Under the pieces are notes generated by a model. The model made no database searches, had not been told where the DNA came from, and saw nothing but the letters and a program-made list of their open reading frames with translations. From IMG/VR virus record IMGVR_UViG_3300023181_000010, positions 1 through 51,528 of that record: 51,528 nt of DNA. One strand, 5' to 3'. Of this stretch, positions 7,806 to 14,909 are shown in pieces (position 1 is the stretch's first letter; every line of letters begins with the position of its first letter). The DNA comes from a virus. The position numbers and the translations under genes were made by a program.

Positions 7806-7931
7806 GCCGGACGTCCGCCGGTATATTTTCTGGCATATTTGCCACCCGGTTGTCACTGAGATTCGTTGTGTGGCAACGGGTCTGCAATCGGGTGGAAGAT
7901 CGTTTTCCACGGATCTGTCACGGTGGCCGGC

Positions 7932-7980
7932 CGGGGTGTGACATTCGGCGTAGAAGTTCTACCGCGGATGTCACACCCCG
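7932..7980. repeat. 49-bp near-perfect palindrome
   Basis: Outer arms CGGGGTGTGACAT and ATGTCACACCCCG are exact complements (13 bp). The inner part continues as GCG-TAGAA-G-TTCTA-CCGC with one bulged base. Because it has two-fold symmetry at DNA level and both arms carry a TGTCAC half-site, a dimeric or tetrameric regulator site is more likely than an RNA terminator. Confidence 0.7.
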
Positions 7981-8004
7981 TTGCAAGGTTGTCCTGTTCA
8001 ACCC

Positions 8005-8034
8005 TAGACAGCCCCGCCCCCGACGTGTTCAAAT
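8005..8034 (+). promoter_or_regulatory. Candidate sigma-A-type promoter for 8085
   Basis: TAGACA at 8005-8010 (five of six bases of TTGACA) is 18 bp from TCAAAT at 8029-8034. A TATACA hexamer follows at 8036-8041 as an alternative -10. The gene at 8085 has an AGGA site, in agreement with a leadered message. Confidence 0.4.
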
Positions 8035-8084
8035 GTATACAGACCCGATGGAGCCGCCACCCGGGCCGACAGACAGGACACGTC

Positions 8085-8276
8085 ATGCCCGACACCACCG
8101 CCCCGATCACCCCCCGCGAACTGATGGCCGAGCTCAGCGTTCCCGACCACGACCAGGACGCGTTCCTGACGTTCACCAGGATCACCTACGACGACATCGA
8201 CGCGCCGCTGACCGCCGAGGACGCCGCAGTCATCCGTGAGGTCGTCGGCGACTGGAACGCCACCCCGAACGTCTGA
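8085..8276 (+). CDS. Small acidic protein in its own transcription unit
   Basis: 63 residues from ATG 8085 with AGGA upstream. Acidic (DHDQDAFLTFTRITYDD) and probably helical. It lies alone between a palindromic regulatory island and a strong terminator, the arrangement of a separately controlled phage regulator or host-takeover protein. No family recognised. A longer frame from 7866 runs through the palindromes and is unlikely. Confidence 0.6.
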   Translation: MPDTTAPITPRELMAELSVPDHDQDAFLTFTRITYDDIDAPLTAEDAAVIREVVGDWNATPNV

Positions 8277-8285
8277 CCCACCCCC

Positions 8286-8317
8286 AACGGCCCCGACCCC
8301 ACCAGGTCGGGGCCGTT
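8286..8317 (+). terminator. Intrinsic terminator
   Basis: A 13-bp perfect stem AACGGCCCCGACC / GGTCGGGGCCGTT with a 6-base loop, 9 nt after the stop of the gene at 8085-8276. It makes that gene a monocistronic unit. Confidence 0.85.
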
Positions 8318-8344
8318 CCGCATACCCCCTGAAAGGCACCCCGC

Positions 8345-9343
8345 GTGAAGATCACCGCGACACAGATCATCATCGAACTCGACGAGCTACCCGCCGTCGA
8401 GGTCCGCAAGTCCGACGGCACCCTGAGGACCGGATTCGCCCCCGGCACCGAACCCGAACCCATCGACACCGGATTCCGGTACTTCGAGGGCACCCACGTT
8501 CGGGCCCGCGGCATCGGATTCGAGTACCCGGCCGCCCTGATCCTCGACACCGTGAAGGCCCACCTGGCCCTGTTGGTGGCCGCCGAGACCAGGCGCACGG
8601 AGAAGCTGAACCGGGCCGTCGACAAGGCCCGGACGGCGTACGAGGCACGGATCCGCGCGGCCGAGCCGTTCGACAACGCCTACATCGAGGCCCAGTTTCA
8701 GCGGGTCCGGGCATTTGCGGCCGACGTCGCGACGAGATTCCCCGCCGAACCGACCCCGGCCCCCGTCATGGTGAGCACACCGCCGCTGGTCGTGTCCGGG
8801 TCGTGGCCGGTCGTCAACCCCGGCGAACCGATGAACGCGCCACAAACCCTGTCGGTGACTGTCTCGGTGTCCAGTATGGAGCTGGCCGCCGCGGTGGAAT
8901 GGTTCGAGGATCTGAACGTCCGGCGGGCCCCAGACCCGGCCTGGACCGCGCAACGGAGAATGCTGAACCGGTACTCCGATGCAAGCGAAACCGACATGGC
9001 GTTCGGTCACTTGCCGCCCGGCCTGCAATGGTGCGTGAACACCCTCAGCAAGTCCGACGGGCTGGACAAGATCCGGGCGTTGCTCGAGCAGGTCGAGTCG
9101 GTGCATGAAGTGCCGGTGCCGAACACGCGGATCCGGGCCGACGAACTCACCGATGCTCACATCGGCCGGTGGTTCAACCGCACGATGGACAACGGGGAGA
9201 TCATTCACGCCCGGATCACCGATACGGGCCGTCCCCACGGGGGAGACACCTATTTCCGGTCGACGTGGGGCCCGCACACCGTCGACAACAACACCGTGCT
9301 TGAGCTGTTCCCGGTCGGCTACACGGGGCCCGACGGTGGCTGA
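8345..9343 (+). CDS. Hypothetical protein, helical N-terminal part and small C-terminal domain
   Basis: 332 residues from GTG 8345, preceded by the GAAAGG site that recurs in this genome. Residues 70-125 are helical and charged (ETRRTEKLNRAVDKARTAYE). The last 60 residues (RADELTDAHIGRWFNRTM onward) look like a separate small beta domain with conserved aromatic positions. No catalytic motif seen. First gene of a tightly coupled block of five (8345-10859). Confidence 0.65.
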   Translation: MKITATQIIIELDELPAVEVRKSDGTLRTGFAPGTEPEPIDTGFRYFEGTHVRARGIGFEYPAALILDTVKAHLALLVAAETRRTEKLNRAVDKARTAYEARIRAAEPFDNAYIEAQFQRVRAFAADVATRFPAEPTPAPVMVSTPPLVVSGSWPVVNPGEPMNAPQTLSVTVSVSSMELAAAVEWFEDLNVRRAPDPAWTAQRRMLNRYSDASETDMAFGHLPPGLQWCVNTLSKSDGLDKIRALLEQVESVHEVPVPNTRIRADELTDAHIGRWFNRTMDNGEIIHARITDTGRPHGGDTYFRSTWGPHTVDNNTVLELFPVGYTGPDGG

Positions 9344-9698
9344 TCTCATCGGGGGCCGGTGCCCGTACATGGCTCACGACAACTGCCAGTGCTCGAGCCG
9401 TGAGGGTCACCAGTCCGAGCACACCTGTTCCGTGTCGCACGCCGACGTCCCGGTCCGGCAGGCCGGGAACCTCACCCGCGACCACCTGAACACCACCATC
9501 GCGTTCCGCTCACTGGCCCCCGGCAGAGACGTGTCCGGGGTGCTGTTCGCGTTCGCTCAGGGGCCCCGCGACACGCGGTTGTTCCTCGACGACGACCGGC
9601 AAAGTGGGTACGTGGTGAATCCGACCAGCCGGATCTCATTCCCGACCCCCCGACCCGTCAACACCACCCCACCAACCACCGATGTGGAGATCCAATGA
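9336..9698 (+). CDS. Hypothetical Cys/His-rich protein
   Basis: 120 residues from GTG 9336, overlapping the upstream gene by 8 nt; ATG 9369 is an alternative start. The N-terminus CPYMAHDNCQC followed by HQSEHTC is a compact Cys/His cluster that could bind zinc. The rest is Pro/Thr-rich. Function unknown. Confidence 0.55.
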   Translation: MADLIGGRCPYMAHDNCQCSSREGHQSEHTCSVSHADVPVRQAGNLTRDHLNTTIAFRSLAPGRDVSGVLFAFAQGPRDTRLFLDDDRQSGYVVNPTSRISFPTPRPVNTTPPTTDVEIQ

Positions 9699-10273
9699 CC
9701 GACACGAAGCCGCCCACCGGGTTACCGCGCTACGAGCACGACCCGACCACACACCGTGTCGAATGGACGATCGGTCGGTACGCCGTGAGCGGCCGGATCA
9801 TCTGTAAGGGCACCGAATGCCGACTGACACACCTGAGCGGTGACGAGTCGTGCCACGCCGTCACCGGATCAACGATCGGGTCGCCGTGCTCGTGCGGTGG
9901 AATCCTGACCGACGCCGGGCACTGCAACTTCGATGAGTGGATCAGCAACTCCGGCGATATGGCCGAGCAGTATTCCGGCCCACCCGATCAGCCGTTGCGG
10001 GACGGCCCGATCATCTTCGACTGGGAAGGCCAAGACTCCGGGTATTCATGGTTCTACGTCGTTCCCGAACCGGCGGTGCCGGCCGATCAGACGGCGTTCA
10101 TGGCCGCCCGGGATCTGACCGAGGAACACACCGGCCGACAGGCCCACATCGAGGGTGACACTGACCCTGTGTGGATCACATCGGTCACTCACCTGGTCTG
10201 TCTCGACGACTGTGGCGATTTCACCATCGACGCTGACACCCGGGTCACCCTCCTGCCCGAGAGTGGGACCTGA
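9695..10273 (+). CDS. Hypothetical protein with cysteine cluster
   Basis: 192 residues, ATGA overlap with the preceding gene. Cysteines at ICKGTECRL, ESCHAVTG and SPCSCGG suggest a metal-bound N-terminal domain. The C-terminal half ends with HLVCLDDCGDFTIDADTRVTLL. Not recognised. Its coupling to both neighbours supports expression. Confidence 0.6.
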   Translation: MTDTKPPTGLPRYEHDPTTHRVEWTIGRYAVSGRIICKGTECRLTHLSGDESCHAVTGSTIGSPCSCGGILTDAGHCNFDEWISNSGDMAEQYSGPPDQPLRDGPIIFDWEGQDSGYSWFYVVPEPAVPADQTAFMAARDLTEEHTGRQAHIEGDTDPVWITSVTHLVCLDDCGDFTIDADTRVTLLPESGT

Positions 10274-10671
10274 TGGACGTCACGCCCCGCCCCTACCTGG
10301 CCCGTATCGGCGACCCCGACCGGGCGCTCGGTGCCGACACCCACCTGGCCCCGGCGAAGATCCTCCGGCCGATGCCGTGTTGCGGCCGGACCATCATCAT
10401 CGGCAACACGTCGCTCACCGGTAGCCCCTACGCGGTGTCATGCCCGGGTGTGTTCGTCGACGGCCGGTGGCGATTTTGGGCACCGGCCGAGTTCGACCGG
10501 ATTCGGGCGGTGCTCGAGCCGATCCACCAACCGGCCCCGGCCGTCGATCTCCGGTTCCTGGCAGACGACGAGGACCAGGACGAACCGCCGATGTCGCCGT
10601 GGACCGCTCACGCCCTGGTGTTCCTCGCCGGGTTGCTCACCGGGTTGTTGATCTGGTGGGTGACCCTGTGA
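10273..10671 (+). CDS. Hypothetical membrane-anchored protein
   Basis: 132 residues, start ATG 10273 sharing bases with the upstream stop (TGATG). The N-terminal domain has MPCCGRTIIIG and is probably cytoplasmic. The last 20 residues (HALVFLAGLLTGLLIWWVTL) form a C-terminal tail anchor. Function unknown. Confidence 0.6.
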   Translation: MDVTPRPYLARIGDPDRALGADTHLAPAKILRPMPCCGRTIIIGNTSLTGSPYAVSCPGVFVDGRWRFWAPAEFDRIRAVLEPIHQPAPAVDLRFLADDEDQDEPPMSPWTAHALVFLAGLLTGLLIWWVTL

Positions 10672-10859
10672 CAGAGAACGGGGCCGCCCTGGTCGCACTG
10701 AACCGCGTCGACACCACCGCCGCGGCACTCGCCATTGCCGAGGCGAACGCCGTCGCCGCGATCCGGCACGCACACCGGGCCGGCGCATCCGAGCTGTCCA
10801 TCACCAAAGCATCGGGTCGGGCCCGGAACACCGTGCGGAAGATCATCGGCAAGAAGTAG
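10668..10859 (+). CDS. Small helix-turn-helix protein
   Basis: 63 residues from GTG 10668 (GTGA overlap). After an Ala-rich helix (RVDTTAAALAIAEANAVAAI) the C-terminus reads ASELSITKASGRARNTVRKI, a helix-turn-helix with the recognition helix near the end, as in resolvase-like and sigma-like HTH tails. A DNA-binding regulator is plausible; no partner domain is present. It is the last gene before the hairpin-rich non-coding region, so it is a candidate to act there. Confidence 0.55.
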   Translation: MTENGAALVALNRVDTTAAALAIAEANAVAAIRHAHRAGASELSITKASGRARNTVRKIIGKK

Positions 10860-10873
10860 GATCGCTGTCGGGG

Positions 10874-10913
10874 CCGTGCTTTCCGCCGCAGACCATCGCA
10901 GCGGCCGGCACGG
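10874..10913 (+). terminator. Hairpin after HTH gene (probable terminator)
   Basis: CCGTGC (10874-10879) pairs with GCACGG (10908-10913), with inner CCGC/GCGG pairing and an outer GGG/CCC extension. It lies 14 nt after the stop of the HTH gene. Weaker than the other terminators. Confidence 0.45.
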
Positions 10914-10918
10914 TGCCC

Positions 10919-11020
10919 TATGATCGTCGATGTCACGCGCTGGCCGCCGGCGGCGAAACCTCCGGCCACCCGTCGACCTGAACGGCCCCCGCTACAGACA
11001 CAGTCTGGCGGGGGCCGTTC
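10919..11020 (+). ncRNA. Candidate small RNA 1
   Basis: TATGAT at 10919-10924 is a good -10 hexamer. A transcript starting near 10931 would end at the hairpin 10980-11020, giving about 90 nt. The hairpin has a 13-bp stem (GAACGGCCCCCGC and complement) topped by CAGAC-ACA-GTCTG. No -35 is clear. Inferred from signals only. Confidence 0.35.
10980..11020 (+). terminator. Intrinsic terminator H1
   Basis: Perfect 13-bp stem with an inner 5-bp stem (CAGAC/GTCTG), followed by CCCGTTCTGCT. Strong rho-independent type structure for a high-GC genome. Confidence 0.8.
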
Positions 11021-11027
11021 CCCGTTC

Positions 11028-11160
11028 TGCTACCGTGACGACCAGATCCGATCAGCCCTCCGGTACGCCGGGCATGTCGGACGTGCACTACGCCGGTCGT
11101 GAAGCTGATAGCGATCGGAGCAACGGCCCGGGTCGACCCTCGACGGTCACCCGGGCCGTT
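11028..11160 (+). ncRNA. Candidate small RNA 2
   Basis: TGC-TACCGT (11028-11036) is an extended -10 directly after terminator H1. The next hairpin, 11122-11160 (12-bp stem AACGGCCCGGGT), would end an RNA of about 115 nt. The same TTCTGCTACCGT string follows the second hairpin too. Confidence 0.35.
11122..11160 (+). terminator. Intrinsic terminator H2
   Basis: AACGGCCCGGGT (11122-11133) and ACCCGGGCCGTT (11149-11160) form a perfect 12-bp stem with a 15-base loop, followed by CTGCT. Confidence 0.75.
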
Positions 11161-11161
11161 C

Positions 11162-11218
11162 TGCTACCGTCGCACCCAGGAACCCCGGTCGTTGCTAACC
11201 CCGACTGCCGGGGTTCCT
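11162..11218 (+). ncRNA. Candidate small RNA 3 / hairpin H3
   Basis: A second TGC-TACCGT (11162-11170) is followed within 8 nt by the stem AGGAACCCCGG / CCGGGGTTCCT (11178-11188 and 11208-11218) with a 19-base loop. A transcript from here would be almost only this hairpin, or a hairpin-capped 5' leader running on into the portal operon. Confidence 0.35.
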
Positions 11219-11240
11219 GCCTATCCAGACACGGGCACCG

Positions 11241-11278
11241 TCCCACAATCGCCGATCCTCACCGGCGACAGTGCAGGG
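11241..11278 (+). promoter_or_regulatory. Late promoter family, site 2 (portal operon)
   Basis: TCCCACAA starts at 11241, GACAGT lies at 11267-11272, ATG at 11279 (38 nt from the first T). The hexamer ends 6 nt before the start codon, so a leaderless transcript is predicted. The AGGG abutting the ATG is too close to act as a ribosome binding site. Confidence 0.75.
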
Positions 11279-12799
11279 ATGACGACGCCGACACGACGGA
11301 CCGCACTCAAGATCGCCGGCACTGAGATCGGCCACACCGGGCACATGCGCCCCTCGTATGCCGTAGGGACCAGGGCACGGCAGGTCTGGGAGGCCGAACC
11401 GTCGGATCCGAACCTCGAGCTCAGGTTTCCCCTGTCGGTGGCCGTCTACGACTCGATGCGCCGCACCGACGGCAAGGCCCGGCAACTGTTGGCCGCGTTC
11501 ACCCAACCGATCCTGTCCGCCCAGTGGGACCTCGAGGGGGAGGACGTCCGCCCTGAGGTGATGGCCGCGGTCCGGGCGGATCTCGGTCTGCCCGAGCGGG
11601 GGAAGGCCCGCCGGTCCCGGCACCGCAACGCCGGCGGTGTGATCTGGCTTGACCACCTGAGGCAGGCACTGTCCGCGTTGCCGTTCGGGTTCATGCCGTT
11701 CGAGCAGGTCTATTCGGTGACGTTCCCCGGCGACCCCGGTCACCCGGTCGACATCACCGACCGGCCGTTCGTGCACCTGCGGAAGCTTGCCCAGCGTCTC
11801 CCGACGACTGTCCAGGCGATCCGTGTCAACGAAGAGGGTGGGTTGTCTGGCATCGTCCAGAACCCGCCCGTCGGTGCACTGTGGGATCGCAACGGGTCCG
11901 GGCCGATGTCACCCGGGACCGAGCTCGGTGGAGGGAAATTCATCGGCGTCGACCGGCTGGTGATGTACGTCATCGACCGTGAAGGTGCCGACTGGTACGG
12001 CACGTCGGCGCTCCGGCAGGCATACAAGAATTGGCTGATCAAGGATGAGCTGATCCGCACCGGCGCGACATCCGTCGAACGTAACGGAATGGGTCTGCCG
12101 GTCGTCTACTTCGACGACAACGCGATGGACTCCGCGGACGCACTCGAGATCGCCACCCAGGCCCGGGCCGGCCGGACGTCCGGTGTGGCCCTGCCGCACG
12201 GGAAGGCGAAGCTCGAGCTGATCGGCGTCACCGGTGCCCTGATCGACCCGTTGCCGCAGATCAAATACCACGAAGAGGCAATGTCCGCGGGCATCCTGGC
12301 GATGTTCATGGATCTCGGTCACGACGCCGGCGCGCGATCGCTCGGTGACACATTCGTGGAGTTCTTCAAGGGCTCCGTGATCGCCACGGCGCAGGATTTC
12401 GCGGACACCGCAACCGAGCACATCATCCGTGACCTGGTCGAACTGAACTACGGCCCGGACGAGCCGTTCCCGTCGCTGGTGCCCCGGGATATCAACGTCG
12501 GTGCGTCGGCGACCGCCGAGGAACTGGCCGCCCTGTTCGAGGCCGGCGCGATCACCCTGGACCGGTCCGCCGAGGACTACGTGCGGACCCGGTTCCGGAT
12601 GCCCGCGATCGACCCGAAGGACCGGGAGGACGTCGCCGCGAACCCGGCCGCGCAACCCCCGGCCCCGCCGGCGGTGCTCGAGCCGGTCCCGGTCGACGTC
12701 GAGGAAACCGCGGCCCTGTCCGAGCACCGCCGGGCGTACGCCGCGAACCTCACCGACCGGGCCCGCCGGTATGCCGCAACGGCGGCCGCGCACCGGTGA
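11279..12799 (+). CDS. Portal protein, DUF935 / Mu gp29-like
   Basis: 506 residues forming the dodecameric portal at one head vertex, through which DNA enters and to which the neck attaches. Features of the DUF935 family are the early RARQVWEAEPSDPNLELRF region, TQPILSAQWDLEG, the FEQVYSV segment, and GTSALRQAYKNWLIKDELI near residue 240, followed by LPHGKAKLELIG. Start ATG 11279 is fixed by the upstream promoter geometry; longer frames from 11099 would run through the hairpins. The next gene overlaps by GTGA and is the MuF-type head protein, as in Mu-like virions. Confidence 0.92.
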   Translation: MTTPTRRTALKIAGTEIGHTGHMRPSYAVGTRARQVWEAEPSDPNLELRFPLSVAVYDSMRRTDGKARQLLAAFTQPILSAQWDLEGEDVRPEVMAAVRADLGLPERGKARRSRHRNAGGVIWLDHLRQALSALPFGFMPFEQVYSVTFPGDPGHPVDITDRPFVHLRKLAQRLPTTVQAIRVNEEGGLSGIVQNPPVGALWDRNGSGPMSPGTELGGGKFIGVDRLVMYVIDREGADWYGTSALRQAYKNWLIKDELIRTGATSVERNGMGLPVVYFDDNAMDSADALEIATQARAGRTSGVALPHGKAKLELIGVTGALIDPLPQIKYHEEAMSAGILAMFMDLGHDAGARSLGDTFVEFFKGSVIATAQDFADTATEHIIRDLVELNYGPDEPFPSLVPRDINVGASATAEELAALFEAGAITLDRSAEDYVRTRFRMPAIDPKDREDVAANPAAQPPAPPAVLEPVPVDVEETAALSEHRRAYAANLTDRARRYAATAAAHR

Positions 12800-14586
12800 A
12801 CACGTACGACCTGGCCGACCTCGAGGCGTACGTCATCCTCGCCGAACGGGCCGAAGGTAGGACGCCGCCGGGGATGTTCCGGCCGACGTTCCCGCACGAG
12901 CAATTCGTGAATTTCGCCGAGATCGACGACATCCTTGGTGACGGGTACCGACGGACCGCCGAGGCCCTGGACGAGGTCCGAAACTCCATCCTGGACGCGA
13001 TGTCGAACGCGTGGGACCTGCCACCGGGGGAGTCCGAGAAGCTGGCCCGGGCGATCCGCGAATTCGGGGCCGCGCAGTCCCCGCAGATCCGGCAGGTCGT
13101 CGACAAGTCAGTGCGGGAGATCGCTGACGCTATGGCATCGGTGAACCACCGGTCCGCAGCCGGCCTGGTCCGTGAGGCCGCCCGGCAGGGTGTGTCCCCG
13201 GCCCGCACGGTGTCGCTGGTCCGCGGTGCCCGGTACGCCGATATGGCATCCGCCGGTCCGGCGATCCTGTGGTCGAGGTTGAACGCCGCGGCCGCCCAGG
13301 TCGTCACGCCCAGGGTCACGCCGGCTGAGGTGATCAGGGCCGCCGAGACGGTGTCGGTGGCGCAGGCAACGGACACGGCCCGGCAGGGTGTGCACGTCGC
13401 CGCTGGTGATGGTCGTCTCGCCGGGATCGACACGTTGCGTGAACCGTCGGATATCTACGCGTCCGAGCTGTTGGACGGCAGGACGTGTGACCGGTGTGCC
13501 CGGGTCGACGGCCGGCGGTACGCGAACCTCGAGGCCGCGATGAACGACTATCCCGGCGCGGGCCCGTACTGGAATTGCCGCGGTGGTGCCAGGTGCCGCG
13601 GGACGTTGGTCGTCGTCTACGAACCGGTCGACCCGGATGATCCGACCGCGCCGAAGGGCCCGCGGTTGCGCCCGGACCAGACCGGGCCGCTCGGTGACCA
13701 GTCCGCCGGGCAGACCGCGCTGGACGTCACCGACGTGACACCGCGGCCGCCGCGCAAGCCGAAGCAGGAACCCGAACCGCCGGCACCGGCCCGGGAGATC
13801 GTCGACGAGGTTCCAGTACCGGCCGAACCTGCCCGTCCGATGCGGGACCCGTCCGATATGACCGTCGATGAGATCGCCGACGAAATGACGGCCGTCATGG
13901 GCCGGTACGAAACGGCGGCCGCGTCCGATTACGAGGCGCTGGACGAGCTGATCGACCGGCTCGCAATGGAACTCGAGCGGAAGGAAGCCGCCGCCTACGC
14001 GGCCGAGCAGGCCGAGCAGCAGGCCGCCGCCCGGCTCGAGGCGAAACGTATCCGGGACCGTGAGCGGGCCCAGGAACGGCGGGACCAGAAACGCGCCGAA
14101 CGTGAAGCCGACGACTACGCCCGGCAGGACCGCATCGGGCAGTTGATCGACGAGGGATACGACGAAGCGAACGCGATCGCCGAGGCGTACGAGGTCCCGG
14201 TCGACCGTGTGCAGCGGAAGCTCGCCACGGAACGACTGCGGGCCGACGGGTACACCGGCCGCGGGTTCGACGAGCTGTCCCGCCGGGCGTGGGCCGATGA
14301 GGTCCGGAATCTGTACGCAGCGGCCGAAGAGGAAACGATCGGCTATTTCCTGAACGCCGAGGCCCGCCGGATCAACGCCGCCTATCACGCCCGCGGTGGC
14401 AAGGGCCGGTACATCGACGACGAGCTGTTGTTCCACGGCGGGTCCGAAGCGTTCGTCCGGAAATGGGCCGCCCCGGAACTGAACGCGTACTGGTCGGCGA
14501 ACGGCCGGATGACGCTCGAATCGTTCCGGGAGGAACTGTTGACCGGCCGTCGTGGCCGACTGTACGAGGGGGATGGTTCGGCGTGA
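12796..14586 (+). CDS. Minor head protein, MuF/SPP1 gp7-like, with long C-terminal extension
   Basis: 596 residues from GTG 12796 (GTGA). The N-terminal 270 residues are the head-morphogenesis domain, ending with the family's Cys motif: LDGRTCDRCARVDGRRY, then YPGAGPYWNCRGGARCRGTL, where the Cys/Asp set is typical. Beyond residue 300 there is a Pro-rich linker, a charged coiled coil (ERKEAAAYAAEQAEQQAAAR, then REREAD-like runs), and a final globular part. MuF-like proteins are packaged in small numbers and some carry toxin or enzyme extensions; here no catalytic motif is visible in the extension, which is about twice the family's core length. Confidence 0.85.
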   Translation: MNTYDLADLEAYVILAERAEGRTPPGMFRPTFPHEQFVNFAEIDDILGDGYRRTAEALDEVRNSILDAMSNAWDLPPGESEKLARAIREFGAAQSPQIRQVVDKSVREIADAMASVNHRSAAGLVREAARQGVSPARTVSLVRGARYADMASAGPAILWSRLNAAAAQVVTPRVTPAEVIRAAETVSVAQATDTARQGVHVAAGDGRLAGIDTLREPSDIYASELLDGRTCDRCARVDGRRYANLEAAMNDYPGAGPYWNCRGGARCRGTLVVVYEPVDPDDPTAPKGPRLRPDQTGPLGDQSAGQTALDVTDVTPRPPRKPKQEPEPPAPAREIVDEVPVPAEPARPMRDPSDMTVDEIADEMTAVMGRYETAAASDYEALDELIDRLAMELERKEAAAYAAEQAEQQAAARLEAKRIRDRERAQERRDQKRAEREADDYARQDRIGQLIDEGYDEANAIAEAYEVPVDRVQRKLATERLRADGYTGRGFDELSRRAWADEVRNLYAAAEEETIGYFLNAEARRINAAYHARGGKGRYIDDELLFHGGSEAFVRKWAAPELNAYWSANGRMTLESFREELLTGRRGRLYEGDGSA

Positions 14587-14909
14587 CCGAGACAGGTTTG
14601 ATACCAACGAAAGTCGCACTACGTCGCCCGGTGGCCGAGGCGTACCGGCTCGGTCGGGTGATGGGCCGGCGGCACCTGAACGCCGACGTCGACGCCCGGT
14701 TGCCGCGGTGCCCGTTCATCCTCAACGGCCCGTCATGGGTGCACCACCGGCTCGCGATCGCCTGGCACCGCGGGTTCCGGGAACTCATCCCACACCCCGT
14801 GCCGACGGACGCAGACCGCGCCGAAGGTGCGATCCCGGTCGATCACGACACGACGGCCGTCCCACAATCAGCCGCCGAATTCAGTGACGGTGTGCACCAT
14901 GCCCACTAA
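14583..14909 (+). CDS. Hypothetical protein between head genes
   Basis: 108 residues from GTG 14583 (GTGA overlap). Contains RLGRVMGRRHLNADVDAR and WVHHRLAIAWHRGFRELIP, basic and aromatic-rich. The end overlaps the first 11 bases of the protease gene and contains the late promoter at 14860. No family recognised; a role in head assembly is suggested only by position. Confidence 0.6.
   Translation: MTETGLIPTKVALRRPVAEAYRLGRVMGRRHLNADVDARLPRCPFILNGPSWVHHRLAIAWHRGFRELIPHPVPTDADRAEGAIPVDHDTTAVPQSAAEFSDGVHHAH
14860..14898 (+). promoter_or_regulatory. Late promoter family, site 3 (protease)
   Basis: TCCCACAA from 14860, GACGGT at 14886-14891, ATG at 14899 (39 nt). It lies inside the end of the preceding gene. 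The start codon has no ribosome binding site, as expected for a leaderless message. Confidence 0.7.

Larger units (their letters stand above)
7806..8084. promoter_or_regulatory. AT-richer, palindrome-rich regulatory island
   Basis: About 280 bp without a credible gene, visibly richer in A/T than its flanks. It holds three inverted repeats: TTGCCAC/GTGGCAA around 7839-7876, GTGGAA-7 bp-TTCCAC around 7892-7910, and the large near-palindrome at 7932-7980. TGTCAC half-sites occur at 7851-7856, 7916-7921 and 7969-7974, with the reverse at 7938-7943. A candidate promoter lies at 8005-8034. It could be an operator region, an attachment site or a secondary origin; the sequence does not decide. Confidence 0.5.
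10860..11278. other. Gene-free region with four hairpins and three candidate promoters
   Basis: 420 bp without a credible gene, between the HTH gene and the portal. It carries hairpins at 10874-10913, 10980-11020, 11122-11160 and 11178-11218, extended -10-like hexamers at 10919, 11031 and 11165, and the portal late promoter at 11241. The alternation of promoter and terminator suggests several short RNAs. Confidence 0.6.

Noticed and set aside
13108-14619. 503-codon open frame on the minus strand
   Set aside because: Antisense of the MuF-type head gene; no start signals and no recognisable domain.
14788-14827. TCCCACACC followed 39 nt later by GTG, resembling a late promoter
   Set aside because: The hexamer at the expected place (GACCGC) lacks the invariant final T, and the true protease promoter and start lie downstream at 14860 and 14899.
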